From NCBI GenBank assembly GCA_020440645.1, contig JAGRNR010000008.1:1-64000 (forward strand): DNA of 64,000 bases, in the 5' to 3' direction. The stretch's first letter is position 1. Every line of letters begins with the position of its first letter. The stretch is from JAHEFU01 sp020440645 (lineage in GTDB: Bacteria > 4484-113 > JAFGCY01). The position numbers and the translations under genes were made by a program. The notes under the pieces were generated by a model, which worked only from the letters and a program-made list of their open reading frames with translations, had not been told where the DNA came from and did no database searches. Below, one piece after another: positions 1 through 7,418 of this stretch.

Positions 1-84
1 CAAGTGGTAACGGCCAGGTACCTAGCAGATAGAGACATTGTTGCTGTATCTGAATAGGTATACGCTTGAGTTACGCTTGCCTCT

Positions 85-105
85 CTGGAGTCTGGAGTCT
101 GGAGT
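85..105. repeat. Tandem heptamer (CTGGAGT) x3
   Basis: Three exact copies of CTGGAGT in a row, followed by CTGACAAC. The same word family recurs in other spacers (for example near 58710). Apart from this array I see no gene or promoter in bases 1-297. Confidence 0.8.
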
Positions 106-297
106 CTGACAACATTTCGGATCTTGGCTATGTAGCAGGACATCAGCAGGTGTAACCAGTTTCCTTTCCCATCGTCATATTCGTCAAGGCAGCCCGGGTA
201 GCAGATGCCCGTGATGCCAACGCTGTAGACAACTTTGCGGGAACGATCGGGAACTCTTCCATTCCCCGTTTCCATGCGCTCCCGCGAAGGGGGAAGT

Positions 298-555
298 ATG
301 TATGATGGGAATCGCTCGGGCGCTTACCGCCATGATCGTCACGGCTTCGGCGACCGGGTTGCCGCCTCACTCCTTGCCTCCCTCAGCCTCGAGGGCATCA
401 TCAACATGCTGGTGGCGCTGGCAATCATCCTTGCATTGCTGAATTACGTGATCATCCCGCAGTTCCGCACTCTCGGCGGCAACGTGCGCAGTGCTCAGGC
501 GGTGCATGACACCGCGCCTCCAGGGGAAATCATCGGGGACAGGCCGGCGAACTGA
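298..555 (+). CDS. Small single-pass membrane protein, unknown function
   Basis: An 85-residue product. I chose the ATG at 298 because AAGGGGGA lies just upstream; an in-frame TTG at 235 would add 21 residues without a ribosome site. Residues 1-30 are polar and rich in Arg, His and Gly, residues 34-53 form one hydrophobic helix, and the last 30 residues are polar. It ends 33 nt before the secreted protein at 589 on the same strand, so the two may be cotranscribed. I recognise no family. Gene status rests on the ribosome site, the clean helix and codon use typical of its neighbours. Confidence 0.6.
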   Translation: MYDGNRSGAYRHDRHGFGDRVAASLLASLSLEGIINMLVALAIILALLNYVIIPQFRTLGGNVRSAQAVHDTAPPGEIIGDRPAN

Positions 556-588
556 GAACATTCGCCACGCCGCCGCGTCCTGCTGGCG

Positions 589-1809
589 GTGACTGATAAC
601 ATTGTGGGCGTGAGGCGCAGGATCCATCGGGCATGGCGGATTGCCGGCACTGTCGTGCTGGCTATCGCGCTGTACACCCTGGCCTGGGGCGCGCCGCCAT
701 TCAGCGTGGGCTATCCGATCCACCCGGTCGGGCGCTTCGTCTCGCGCTACCCCGAGAAGGAAGGCAACTTCGAGGTGCCGCCCACGCTCGAGGAACTCAA
801 CAAGCCGAGCTTCTATGAATGGGACACCTCGCTTGGCAAGCACCTCGACGGCTTCACGCTCTGGGTGCTGGACGACTTCGGCCAGCCCACCACCGTGCTC
901 AATGACAACATCGTGCTCACCGGGCGCGACCTTGACGATGGCGACTACCACCTTGTGGTGACCCTCGTTGATTGCCCGGAGATCTACGACCTGCTGGTCT
1001 ACGTGCGCTACCACCAGGAGCGCTGGGACCCCGAGCGCATCGAGCCGGGCAGCCTGTTTGGCAAGGAGGGCGACCGCCTGTGGTACGAGCGCCAGGACCT
1101 GCCCGGCGTCGTCACCGCCGGCATGACGCGCATCCGCCCCGATGTGAACGGCGGCATCAAGTTTGACGAGGGCGTGTTTGCCGAGTTCTGGTTCAATGAG
1201 CGGCCCGCCGACCAGAAGCCGCACTGGCTGGACAACGCCCCGAGTGGAACGCACAACATCATTGAGGAATTCACTGTCTACCCCGACCCGGACTGCGACT
1301 GCCTCGTGCTGTGGTGGGAGGAGCGCAATGTCGGCGACCTCAACAATGACGGCGAGGTCAACATCTGCGACATGGTGCCGGTCGGCCGCCGCTACGGCTA
1401 CGTTTCCACCGACGGCCGCGAGGACGACTGGGACTGGCACCCGGACGGCAACCGCGACGGCGAGGTGAATTACAAGGACATCTGGCTGATGGACCAGAAC
1501 TACGGCAACCTGCTCAGCGGCTACCGCATCTACCGTCGCAAGGCCGAGGAGCCACGCAACCGCGAGCTGCTGCTGCCGCACCGCAGCTATCCGATCATGC
1601 CAATGAGCATCCACCGCCCGAAGGAGTGGAACCCGATTCGCCGCACCGAATACCGCTACATGGATGATGACGTGATGCGCAACGACCGCCCGCAGCGCTG
1701 GACCTACCGCATCGTGCCCTACAACGCACGGGATGACCGGGAAGGTGATAAGAGCGCACTTGAGTTCACGGTCAGCGTGGACCGCAATAGCATTAAAATT
1801 GAAAAGTAA
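589..1809 (+). CDS. Secreted protein with paired dockerin-like calcium motifs
   Basis: 406 residues. The N-terminus has arginines followed by a hydrophobic stretch (about residues 18-34) ending near AWGAPP, consistent with a signal peptide. Around residue 249 there is GDLNNDGEVNICDMVPVG and about 36 residues later DGNRDGEVNYKDIW, two D-x-N/D-x-D-G loops typical of dockerin type I calcium-binding repeats. These are followed by SGYRIYRRK, which in such proteins usually opens a fibronectin-III-like strand. It likely acts outside the cell, as a surface or scaffolded protein. The start is a GTG at 589; GTGs at 604 and 610 are alternatives. A protein at 53515 has the same motif pair and the same YRIYRR continuation. 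Confidence 0.75.
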   Translation: MTDNIVGVRRRIHRAWRIAGTVVLAIALYTLAWGAPPFSVGYPIHPVGRFVSRYPEKEGNFEVPPTLEELNKPSFYEWDTSLGKHLDGFTLWVLDDFGQPTTVLNDNIVLTGRDLDDGDYHLVVTLVDCPEIYDLLVYVRYHQERWDPERIEPGSLFGKEGDRLWYERQDLPGVVTAGMTRIRPDVNGGIKFDEGVFAEFWFNERPADQKPHWLDNAPSGTHNIIEEFTVYPDPDCDCLVLWWEERNVGDLNNDGEVNICDMVPVGRRYGYVSTDGREDDWDWHPDGNRDGEVNYKDIWLMDQNYGNLLSGYRIYRRKAEEPRNRELLLPHRSYPIMPMSIHRPKEWNPIRRTEYRYMDDDVMRNDRPQRWTYRIVPYNARDDREGDKSALEFTVSVDRNSIKIEK

Positions 1810-1873
1810 ATGGTTGATTAGCCTGATGAATTGAAAAATATGAAGTTTGACCTTCGAATTATTAAGAAAGTAC

Positions 1874-1902
1874 TTGCATAAACTGAATTTTCGTTGTAAT
1901 AT
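1874..1902 (+). promoter_or_regulatory. Sigma-70-type promoter of the five-paralogue operon
   Basis: TTGCAT (1874-1879) and TAATAT (1897-1902) are separated by 17 nt. The predicted start near 1909 would leave a leader of about 45 nt with AGGGAG before the ATG at 1956. It is one of the few spots in the window with both a -35 and a -10 box. Confidence 0.6.
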
Positions 1903-1955
1903 GCTCCTGGGGGACAGGGATAAGCCCGTTCATTTCAGATCGGCAGGGAGCAATT

Positions 1956-2354
1956 ATGGATATCGAAGCAGTACTCGGAATTCTCGGCGGCACATTGATG
2001 ATGCTCAGCATCCCCGGCACCATCGTCTACCTGCGCGTGATGGCCATGAAGGAGCGCCGTGAGGCGCGGGATATGTATTCGCAGATCGTGCAGGACCGCC
2101 TGTTGGTGATCCAGACCGCGCTGGAAGCGGGTTTCGACGACCGCGAAGTGGCCCGCCTGGACCGCCGCCTGCAGAACCTGATCGGCCAGCAGGAAATGCT
2201 CAAGCTTGCCGGATCAAATATAAAGAATGTGCCCGTGGCCCCGGAGGACCGCGAGATGGACATCCTCGAGGATGAGGTGGAGGACATCATTGAGCGCCGC
2301 CGGCGGAAACAGGAACGCGAACTAAAGCGTCAGATTGAACGTTCCGAGATGTAA
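1956..2354 (+). CDS. Membrane-anchored paralogue 1 of a five-gene family
   Basis: 132 residues: one N-terminal helix (about 5-28), then a cytoplasmic helical domain and a basic tail (ERRRRKQERELKR). The conserved block (34-80) reads like REARDMY..IVQDRL.VIQTALEAGF followed by LDRRLQNLIG. The same block occurs in the next four genes. AGGGAG gives a good ribosome site. First gene of the operon and likely its transcription start. I do not recognise a named domain; the pattern of helices suggests a helical hairpin that could self-assemble or pair with the sister proteins. That is inference. Confidence 0.75.
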   Translation: MDIEAVLGILGGTLMMLSIPGTIVYLRVMAMKERREARDMYSQIVQDRLLVIQTALEAGFDDREVARLDRRLQNLIGQQEMLKLAGSNIKNVPVAPEDREMDILEDEVEDIIERRRRKQERELKRQIERSEM

Positions 2355-2383
2355 TCGTCCACAGGGCCCGGAGGGATTCTGCA

Positions 2384-2719
2384 ATGCATGAAGGTGAAGT
2401 GCTTTTGTTCCTGACGCTGATACTGACATCAAGCATCACGTTCTACAAGGTCTATTTCCGCAACAGCGAGATATCCATGCGCCGCGCCGAGCGCGAGAGC
2501 CAGGAGCGCATCATCCTCGAGAAGCTCGAGATCCTGCGCAGCGCGATCGACGCCGGCTACAACGAGGAGGACCTCGGGCGGCTGGACTCCCGCCTGATGC
2601 GGTTGATCGGCCGTGAACGCTTCAGCGGAATGGAAACGGCACTTGAAGAGGGCGGCGATCTGGCGTACGATCTACAGCGCGTGATCCGCCGGCACCGCAG
2701 GCGCGAAGCCGAGATTTAG
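2384..2719 (+). CDS. Membrane-anchored paralogue 2 of a five-gene family
   Basis: 111 residues. One hydrophobic helix (5-22) followed by the shared block (32-80): RIILEKLEILRSAIDAGYNEE and LDSRLMRLIGRERF. It ends in a short arginine-rich tail. GGAGGG lies about 8 nt before the ATG, and only 29 nt separate it from paralogue 1. It is the shortest family member and lacks the acidic segment seen before the tail in paralogue 1. No enzyme motif is visible. Confidence 0.75.
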   Translation: MHEGEVLLFLTLILTSSITFYKVYFRNSEISMRRAERESQERIILEKLEILRSAIDAGYNEEDLGRLDSRLMRLIGRERFSGMETALEEGGDLAYDLQRVIRRHRRREAEI

Positions 2720-2757
2720 ATTAACGCCACCACAGGTGGCCGGCACAGGTTGAGGAA

Positions 2758-3141
2758 ATGATTGAGATACTTGCCAGGGATTCCTGGCTGCTAATTCCGC
2801 TGACGGCGCTGATGATCCCGATCATCGCGATCCTGAGCAGCAACATCGGTGGCTACTTCCAGCGCCGCGAGCGCCAGGAGGCACGCGCGATGTATGAGCG
2901 CATCGTGCGCGAGAAGCTCGATGTGATCAAGACCGCCGTGGCGATGGGACGCGACGAGGACGAGATCGACATGCTTGATGAGCGGCTGGAACGCCTGATC
3001 GGCCGGCGCGAGATGTCAAAGCTGCTGGGCAAGAAGCAGCCCGGTGTACCCGAAGCCAGCCATGAGGTCGATAGCATGGACATCGACACCGAATTGACGC
3101 GGATCAAACGCAGGCCGCGCCGTCGCGAGCGGGATGCGTGA
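2758..3141 (+). CDS. Membrane-anchored paralogue 3 of a five-gene family
   Basis: 127 residues with a helix at about 9-32 and the fullest version of the family block: RAMYERIVREKLDVIKTAVA, then DMLDERLERLIGRREM. The tail has an acidic piece (DSMDIDTELT) and ends in arginines. A GAGGAA ribosome site precedes the ATG. The stretch KLDVIKTAVAMG is almost identical to paralogue 5 (KMDVIKTAVAMG), suggesting that these two are the most recent duplicates. Confidence 0.75.
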   Translation: MIEILARDSWLLIPLTALMIPIIAILSSNIGGYFQRRERQEARAMYERIVREKLDVIKTAVAMGRDEDEIDMLDERLERLIGRREMSKLLGKKQPGVPEASHEVDSMDIDTELTRIKRRPRRRERDA

Positions 3142-3153
3142 TAATCTCTGATC

Positions 3154-3567
3154 GTGCCTGAAAGCGTGCCCATCATCCAGACCATCCTCACCAGCTTCTG
3201 GGGTGTGGTGGCCGTGCTGGGCGTGTTCTTCGGCATCACGGACCTGTTCAAGCACCTCGGCAACAGGCTGGACAAGCGCCGGGCGATGGAGATCTACCGC
3301 GAGCTGATGAAGGATCGCATCGAGCTCCTGAACAATGCGGTGCAGTTCGGCGCCGATGAGAAGGCACTGGCTGAGCTGGGGCGGATAATAGAGAAGCATG
3401 CTGACCTGCACCAGCTCACTGAACTGACGGAGCTGCGTGTGGTGGAGGACGGAGACGGCAAGCCGAAGGTGAATGTGACAACCCTCAGCTCCAGGGAACT
3501 GCCTGACCAGGAACTGGGGAGTGGACAGTCCAGTGGTGCCCGGAAGCGCCAGTTGGAAGGGGACTGA
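3154..3567 (+). CDS. Membrane-anchored paralogue 4 of a five-gene family (divergent)
   Basis: 137 residues, starting at GTG. Helix at about 8-29, then the family block in weaker form (RAMEIYRELMKDRIELLNNA). The LIG motif is replaced by GRIIEKHADLHQL, so it is the most divergent member. The C-terminus is Ser/Gly-rich rather than basic. A GATAAT hexamer lies 8 nt before the start, so it may have its own promoter inside the operon as well as being read from the 1874 promoter. Confidence 0.7.
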   Translation: MPESVPIIQTILTSFWGVVAVLGVFFGITDLFKHLGNRLDKRRAMEIYRELMKDRIELLNNAVQFGADEKALAELGRIIEKHADLHQLTELTELRVVEDGDGKPKVNVTTLSSRELPDQELGSGQSSGARKRQLEGD

Positions 3568-3636
3568 ATGACCCGCTCCGAGCGTGAGCGGCGCAGGAAG
3601 GATTGGAACTGAGCGGTAGGTAACTGGAAACAACGG

Positions 3637-4023
3637 ATGTCATTTTTCATTGAAGTCGGGATAATGATTGCCATAATCATCTTCGCTGCCTCGGCGGCGA
3701 AGGCGATCTTCAGCAACAGCCCGACCCCCGGGCAGCGGCGTCACAGCCGCCGAATGGCGAGCCTCAGCCGGGCTGAGCGCGACAAGGCCTTGGATGTCTA
3801 CCGTGACCTGGCCCGCGAGAAGATGGACGTGATCAAGACCGCCGTGGCAATGGGCTACAGCGAGGGTGAGCTGGACAAGCTGGACCGCCGCCTCGAGAAG
3901 CTTATCGGCCGCGAGAAGCTGGAGGAGATCATCGACGGCGGCCTGCCGGAGGCCGACCTCGACATGCGCGACCGCGACCTGCTGCGCGAGCTGAAGCGCC
4001 TGCGGGATTCTGACGACGACTGA
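3637..4023 (+). CDS. Membrane-anchored paralogue 5 of a five-gene family
   Basis: 128 residues. Helix at about 4-25, an arginine-rich linker (QRRHSRRM), then the family block (45-100): DKALDVYRDLAREKMDVIKT and LDKLDRRLEKLIGREKLEEI. The tail is acidic and ends in DSDDD, unlike the basic tails of paralogues 1-3. A 69-nt gap precedes it. It is the last gene of the operon, ending 23 nt before exonuclease III, which has its own -10 box. Confidence 0.75.
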   Translation: MSFFIEVGIMIAIIIFAASAAKAIFSNSPTPGQRRHSRRMASLSRAERDKALDVYRDLAREKMDVIKTAVAMGYSEGELDKLDRRLEKLIGREKLEEIIDGGLPEADLDMRDRDLLRELKRLRDSDDD

Positions 4024-4032
4024 ACCCCGCGC

Positions 4033-4038
4033 TATACT
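4033..4038 (+). promoter_or_regulatory. -10 box of the exonuclease III gene
   Basis: TATACT, 8 nt before the ATG at 4047 with no Shine-Dalgarno site, so the transcript is probably leaderless or nearly so. Confidence 0.55.
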
Positions 4039-4046
4039 GCTGCGCC

Positions 4047-4802
4047 ATGCGAATCGTATCCTGGAATGTCAACGGACTGCGCAGCGCGCTCGACAAGGGC
4101 CTGCTGGGCAAGATGGCGGAGATCGACGCCGACATGCTCTGCCTGCAGGAGATCAAGGCCATGCCCGAGCAGGTGCCGGACGTCGACTGGGGCGGCTATG
4201 AGCTGTTCTGGAACCCGGCCGAGAAGAAGGGCTACAGCGGCACCCTGATCATGACCCGCCAGCAGCCGCTCAATGTCCTGCACGGGATGGGTGATCCGAA
4301 GCATGACAACGAAGGCCGTGTGATCAGCGCTGAGTTCAAGGACTTCTGGCTGGTGACCGTTTATACCCCCAACGTCAAGAATGACCTGAGCCGCCTGCCT
4401 TACCGCTTCAAGGAATGGGATCCACACTTCCTCGCACATGTGCGGAAGCTGGAGGAGCAGAAGCCGGTGGTGTTCTGCGGCGACCTGAACGTGGCCCATA
4501 AGGAAATTGACCTGGCCCGTCCCAAGCAGAACGTTGGCAATGCCGGCTTCACCGATGAGGAGCGCGCCGGGATGGACAACATTGTCAACGCGGGATTCAT
4601 CGACAGCTTCCGCCACCTCAATGACGAGGGTGGCCATTACTCCTGGTGGAGCTTCCGCGCCGGGGCACGCGAGCGCAATGTCGGCTGGCGCATCGACTAC
4701 GTCTGTGTCAGCCAGTCGCTCGGGAAGTCCCTCAAGCGCGCATATATCCTGCCTGAGGTGTATGGCAGCGACCATTGCCCGGTCGGGATTGAGCTGAAAT
4801 AG
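4047..4802 (+). CDS. xth: Exodeoxyribonuclease III / AP endonuclease
   Basis: 251 residues, the normal length for the ExoIII/APE1 family, which cuts DNA next to abasic sites in base excision repair. Visible family motifs in order: SWNVNGLR at the N-terminus, LQEIK (E35), GDLNVAH (about 146-152, catalytic Asp and Asn), NVGWRIDYV, and GSDHCPV near the C-terminus with the catalytic His. All key residues are present. It looks closer to the ExoA/APE-type subgroup than to E. coli XthA because of the NVGWRIDY form. It starts at the first ATG after a TATACT box. Confidence 0.95.
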   Translation: MRIVSWNVNGLRSALDKGLLGKMAEIDADMLCLQEIKAMPEQVPDVDWGGYELFWNPAEKKGYSGTLIMTRQQPLNVLHGMGDPKHDNEGRVISAEFKDFWLVTVYTPNVKNDLSRLPYRFKEWDPHFLAHVRKLEEQKPVVFCGDLNVAHKEIDLARPKQNVGNAGFTDEERAGMDNIVNAGFIDSFRHLNDEGGHYSWWSFRAGARERNVGWRIDYVCVSQSLGKSLKRAYILPEVYGSDHCPVGIELK

Positions 4803-4824
4803 CTGATTTTTCAAATTGCTATTG

Positions 4825-4840
4825 TTAACCAATTGGTTAA
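4825..4840. promoter_or_regulatory. Perfect 16-bp palindrome, probable operator
   Basis: TTAACCAATTGGTTAA is fully palindromic and lies 4 bp before the -10 box of the DUF899 gene, where a bound repressor would block RNA polymerase. A dimeric winged-helix repressor such as an ArsR-type protein is a plausible ligand (inference). No such regulator is encoded next to it. Confidence 0.65.
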
Positions 4841-4844
4841 GTGT

Positions 4845-4850
4845 TATACT
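4845..4850 (+). promoter_or_regulatory. -10 box, leaderless, DUF899 gene
   Basis: TATACT followed by exactly 6 nt and the ATG at 4857. There is no Shine-Dalgarno site. Confidence 0.65.
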
Positions 4851-4856
4851 CCAGCC

Positions 4857-5453
4857 ATGGATGCAACACAGACACAGGACCTGAAGCAGCAGCTGAAGGC
4901 GAAATGGGACCAGCGCAATGCGCTGAACATGGAAATGGCCGCTATCGAGAAGCAGCTCGGCGGCCAGGCCATGCAGGACTACGAACTGACCCGCCATGAC
5001 GGCAGCACTGTCAGGCTCAGCGAAATGTTCGGCGAGCACAGCCAGATGGTGCTCGTGCACAACATGGGCTTCGCCTGCAAGTACTGCTCACTGTGGGCGG
5101 ATGGCTTCAATGGCTACTTCCACCACCTCGAAAGCGGGGAGTACGGCCAGCGCGCGAAGTTCCTCCTGGTCAGCAACGACCGGCCGGACCAGCAGCTTGC
5201 CGGAGCAAAGCTGCGCAGCTGGCAGTTCGACATGCTCAGCTGCCGCGAAACCAGCCTGTCAATGGACTGGGGCTATGCGCGTGAGGATGGCGACAAGGTG
5301 CACTACGGGCCGGGGATGATGATCCTCGCGAAGAATGGCGACGGCACGATCACCTGCCACCAGCAGACGGACATCTGTCCCGGTGACAGCCTGATGGGCC
5401 TGTTCCACATGTTCATCCGCCTGCCGGATTCCACTGGCAGCGCGTTTGAATAG
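4857..5453 (+). CDS. DUF899-family thioredoxin-fold protein
   Basis: 198 residues. After a charged helix (1-36) comes a thioredoxin-like domain with HNMGFACKYCSLW (C74 and C77, a CxxC motif), then ADGFNGYFHHLES, FLLVSNDRP, WQFDMLSCRE and a final GDSLMGLFHMF. This order is typical of the DUF899 family; its biochemical role is not firmly known, but a redox or detoxifying function is usually supposed. I placed the start at 4857 rather than the in-frame start at 4833 because the upstream start would lie inside the operator and before the -10 box. Confidence 0.85.
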   Translation: MDATQTQDLKQQLKAKWDQRNALNMEMAAIEKQLGGQAMQDYELTRHDGSTVRLSEMFGEHSQMVLVHNMGFACKYCSLWADGFNGYFHHLESGEYGQRAKFLLVSNDRPDQQLAGAKLRSWQFDMLSCRETSLSMDWGYAREDGDKVHYGPGMMILAKNGDGTITCHQQTDICPGDSLMGLFHMFIRLPDSTGSAFE

Positions 5454-5470
5454 GGCTTAAGTGAATGAAG

Positions 5471-5508
5471 CCAGCCCGCCGGCCCCGTGGATGGGGCGGC
5501 GGGACTGG
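5471..5508. terminator. GC-rich hairpin after the DUF899 gene
   Basis: CCAGCCCGCCGGCCCC pairs with GGGGCGGCGGGACTGG across GTGGAT, with two small bulges. No T-run follows, so this could be a weak terminator or an mRNA-end stabiliser between two converging genes. Confidence 0.4.
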
Positions 5509-5589
5509 CAACCCGGCCGGACTTGCCGCTGCCGGAGAAATTCCGTGTATTATGGGAACGATGGAGCAGCTGCTCCTTCATTCCTTGCC

Positions 5590-5754
5590 TTACAGGCCTG
5601 CCAGCACCTGGGGGAAGAACTGCGCAAGGATGAAGAGCGCGCTGCTGACAACCAGCACGGCCAGCAGGGCGAAGTGCCGACGGATGTCGAAACTGTCTCC
5701 CTGTTCCAGCACGAGCTGCCTCTCAATTGCTCTGATGGCTCTCATGTCCTGCAT
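5590..5754 (-). CDS. Tiny single-pass membrane protein, sister of the one at 5959
   Basis: 54 residues. The N-terminus carries AIERQLVLEQGDSFDIR and the second half is a hydrophobic helix (about 29-48) ending FFPQVLAGL. The neighbouring 59-residue protein has the same plan: an E-x-x-L-x-x-EQG-x5-DIR motif and then a helix, so both are likely real and related. AGGAAGG lies about 11 nt before the ATG. Overlapping plus-strand reading frames have no comparable support. No known family recognised. Confidence 0.6.
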   Translation of the reverse strand: MQDMRAIRAIERQLVLEQGDSFDIRRHFALLAVLVVSSALFILAQFFPQVLAGL

Positions 5755-5958
5755 AACTCTATAGACCTTCCTTCCTGCTGATTTGTTGCGTAGGGGGTTC
5801 TGGCACTGGCTTCAAACCAGACTGTATACCCGGCTGCGTGCAGGCATAAACAGCATTTGCGTCAATTGTTGGAGAAAGTGCAGGCTCAGCTGCAGGAGAG
5901 GGCTGCTGCGTCGTTGCAGCAGCAATCGGAAGGCGAGGGGAGAGCTTTCGGGCCCGTC

Positions 5959-6138
5959 CTACCAGCTTGAGTAGTAGAACAGCTGTGCAATCGGGGTGAC
6001 GATGGAGACGACCATCAGCACGGCAGCGAATCCGAGCAGTCCAATGGACGCACTGTTTTCGCGAATATCAAGTCCGAGTCCCTGTTCCCAAATCAAGCGC
6101 TTCTCAGTAACCGTTAGTCTGTTGCGCGTCATCATCAT
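5959..6138 (-). CDS. Tiny single-pass membrane protein with EQG-DIR motif
   Basis: 59 residues. Residues 12-26 read EKRLIWEQGLGLDIR, matching the motif in the 54-residue protein downstream on the same strand; residues 32-54 form a hydrophobic helix, ending LFYYSSW. The start has three consecutive ATGs (6130-6138), so the exact first residue is uncertain. No clear ribosome site. The two genes are 204 nt apart. Function unknown; the conserved cytoplasmic motif before the helix suggests a shared partner. Confidence 0.55.
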   Translation of the reverse strand: MMMTRNRLTVTEKRLIWEQGLGLDIRENSASIGLLGFAAVLMVVSIVTPIAQLFYYSSW

Positions 6139-6419
6139 GCTGAAATGATGCCGCGCCAGACTGGCAATGGCTCAAACTACTGGTTGAATGAGAATGAAGT
6201 GCCCCTAAACTATCTGACAATCAATAATATATTGGAAAGTTGACCGATAATTCTTCTTGATTGCCAATCTGCACCAATATGGACCGGCTGTCAGCCGCTG
6301 GCGGTCCGCTCCGTTTCTGGGTCCGCATTCAGATTGGCAACAGAATGGAAATCAGCTTGCCGATATCGGTTGCCAGTAAACCTATATCGGTGGCCCGGCA
6401 AGCCGGTATGCCAGGGTGC

Positions 6420-7064
6420 TCACTGGCCCCGCTGCAGCAGCAGGCGCAGCCCAAGCAGGGCCAGTACGCTGCCGCCGAACCGCTTCAGCCAGCGCTGGCC
6501 GGCATTGCTGCTACCCAGCCGACGGCTGGTGAAATGCGTTGCCAGTGACACTGCCAGCAGCACCAGCGTGCCGTTCACGCAGAAGATCAGTCCCAGCAGG
6601 GCCAGCTGCAGTCCCATGCTGCCGCGTGCTGGATCGCAGAACTGGGGCAGCAGGGCAAGGAAGAACAGCGCCACCTTGGGGTTCAGCATGTTCGTCAACA
6701 TCCCCTGCAGGAACATACCCCGCCTGCCTGATTGCCATGTTTCAGCTTGCTGGCTTTCCCGCTGGCCACTCGTGCGCCACATTGAAATCCCCAGCCAGAC
6801 CAGGTAGATCGCCCCGGCAATGCGCACCACGCTGTACGCAATCGGGACCGCCGCCAGCAGCCCGGCCAGCCCGAGGCTGACGGCTGCGATATGGAACAGG
6901 GTGCCGCAGCCGATTGCCAGCGCGCTGAGCAGTCCGCGTTGCATGCTGCCCTGGCTGGACTGCACGATCACGTACAGCATGTCCTGTCCCGGGATGATGT
7001 TCAGTGCCAGCCCGGCACCGATGAAGGCCAGGAGCTGCGCAGTGTCAGGCAGGAGCGTTGTCAT
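6420..7064 (-). CDS. LysE/RhtB-family amino acid exporter
   Basis: 214 residues, the standard length for this family of inner-membrane exporters, with six hydrophobic segments. Family hallmarks: NIIPGQDMLYVIVQS near the N-terminus (the usual NxxPGP region, here PGQ), GCGTLFHIAAVSLGLA, then YLVWLGISMW and the conserved FLQGMLTNMLNPKVALFFLA. It probably exports an amino acid or derivative; the substrate cannot be read from sequence. The ATG overlaps the stop of the small regulator at 7061 by 4 nt, so the two are translated from one message. Confidence 0.9.
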   Translation of the reverse strand: MTTLLPDTAQLLAFIGAGLALNIIPGQDMLYVIVQSSQGSMQRGLLSALAIGCGTLFHIAAVSLGLAGLLAAVPIAYSVVRIAGAIYLVWLGISMWRTSGQRESQQAETWQSGRRGMFLQGMLTNMLNPKVALFFLALLPQFCDPARGSMGLQLALLGLIFCVNGTLVLLAVSLATHFTSRRLGSSNAGQRWLKRFGGSVLALLGLRLLLQRGQ

Positions 7065-7366
7065 TTCCCGCTGTACTTCAACAGCATGATCTGGCTGCGT
7101 CCCTCCGGTTCAAGCGTGAGGTAGACATCGGTGCGCACGTCGTGCCGCTTCAGCAACCCGGCCTGCTCACAGGCGGGCAGGGCGGCCATCGCCACCAGCG
7201 TGCTGATCCCCGCGCTCTGCGCCACTTCCTCCACGCTGAATACCTCGCCCAGCCCCTGCTCCTTCTCCAAGCGGTGCATGGCGAGCACCAGCGCGGCCGA
7301 CTCCGGTCCGACCTCAATCCCGAGCCCGCGGCTCAGTGACGATGAAAGCTGCTCTCGCAGGTCCAC
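7061..7366 (-). CDS. Small winged-helix-like regulator
   Basis: 101 residues from a GTG start. The centre reads VFSVEEVAQSAGISTLVAMA, a good helix-turn-helix, followed by LPACEQAGLLKRHDV and YLTLEPEGR, which look like the wing of a winged-helix fold. It is the first gene of a two-gene operon with the LysE-type exporter, so it may regulate that exporter. I chose this start because a -10 box lies exactly 6 nt upstream; a longer in-frame reading through 8311 is antisense to the dipeptidase and is not credible. Confidence 0.7.
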   Translation of the reverse strand: MDLREQLSSSLSRGLGIEVGPESAALVLAMHRLEKEQGLGEVFSVEEVAQSAGISTLVAMAALPACEQAGLLKRHDVRTDVYLTLEPEGRSQIMLLKYSGK

Positions 7367-7372
7367 GGGGCA

Positions 7373-7378
7373 ATTGTA
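7373..7378 (-). promoter_or_regulatory. -10 box, leaderless, regulator/exporter operon
   Basis: TACAAT on the minus strand followed by 6 nt (TGCCCC) and the GTG at 7366. Confidence 0.6.
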
Positions 7379-7405
7379 ACCGCCTCTACGCGTACTGCCC
7401 GCATA

Positions 7406-7411
7406 TATACT
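7406..7411 (+). promoter_or_regulatory. -10 box of the dipeptidase gene
   Basis: TATACT, 7 nt before the ATG at 7419. It is divergent from the regulator promoter; the two -10 boxes are only 27 bp apart. Confidence 0.55.
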
Positions 7412-7418
7412 CAGGCGG

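Noticed and set aside
367..1614. 415-codon minus-strand reading frame
   Set aside because: Antisense shadow of the secreted dockerin-like gene; Val/Ala/His-rich composition typical of reverse-strand readings of high-GC genes.
4032..5060. 342-codon minus-strand reading frame across two genes
   Set aside because: It is antisense to exonuclease III and the DUF899 gene, both of which have clear family motifs.
5461..5781. Two overlapping plus-strand frames
   Set aside because: No promoter or ribosome site; the minus strand has a better supported small gene with a sister copy.
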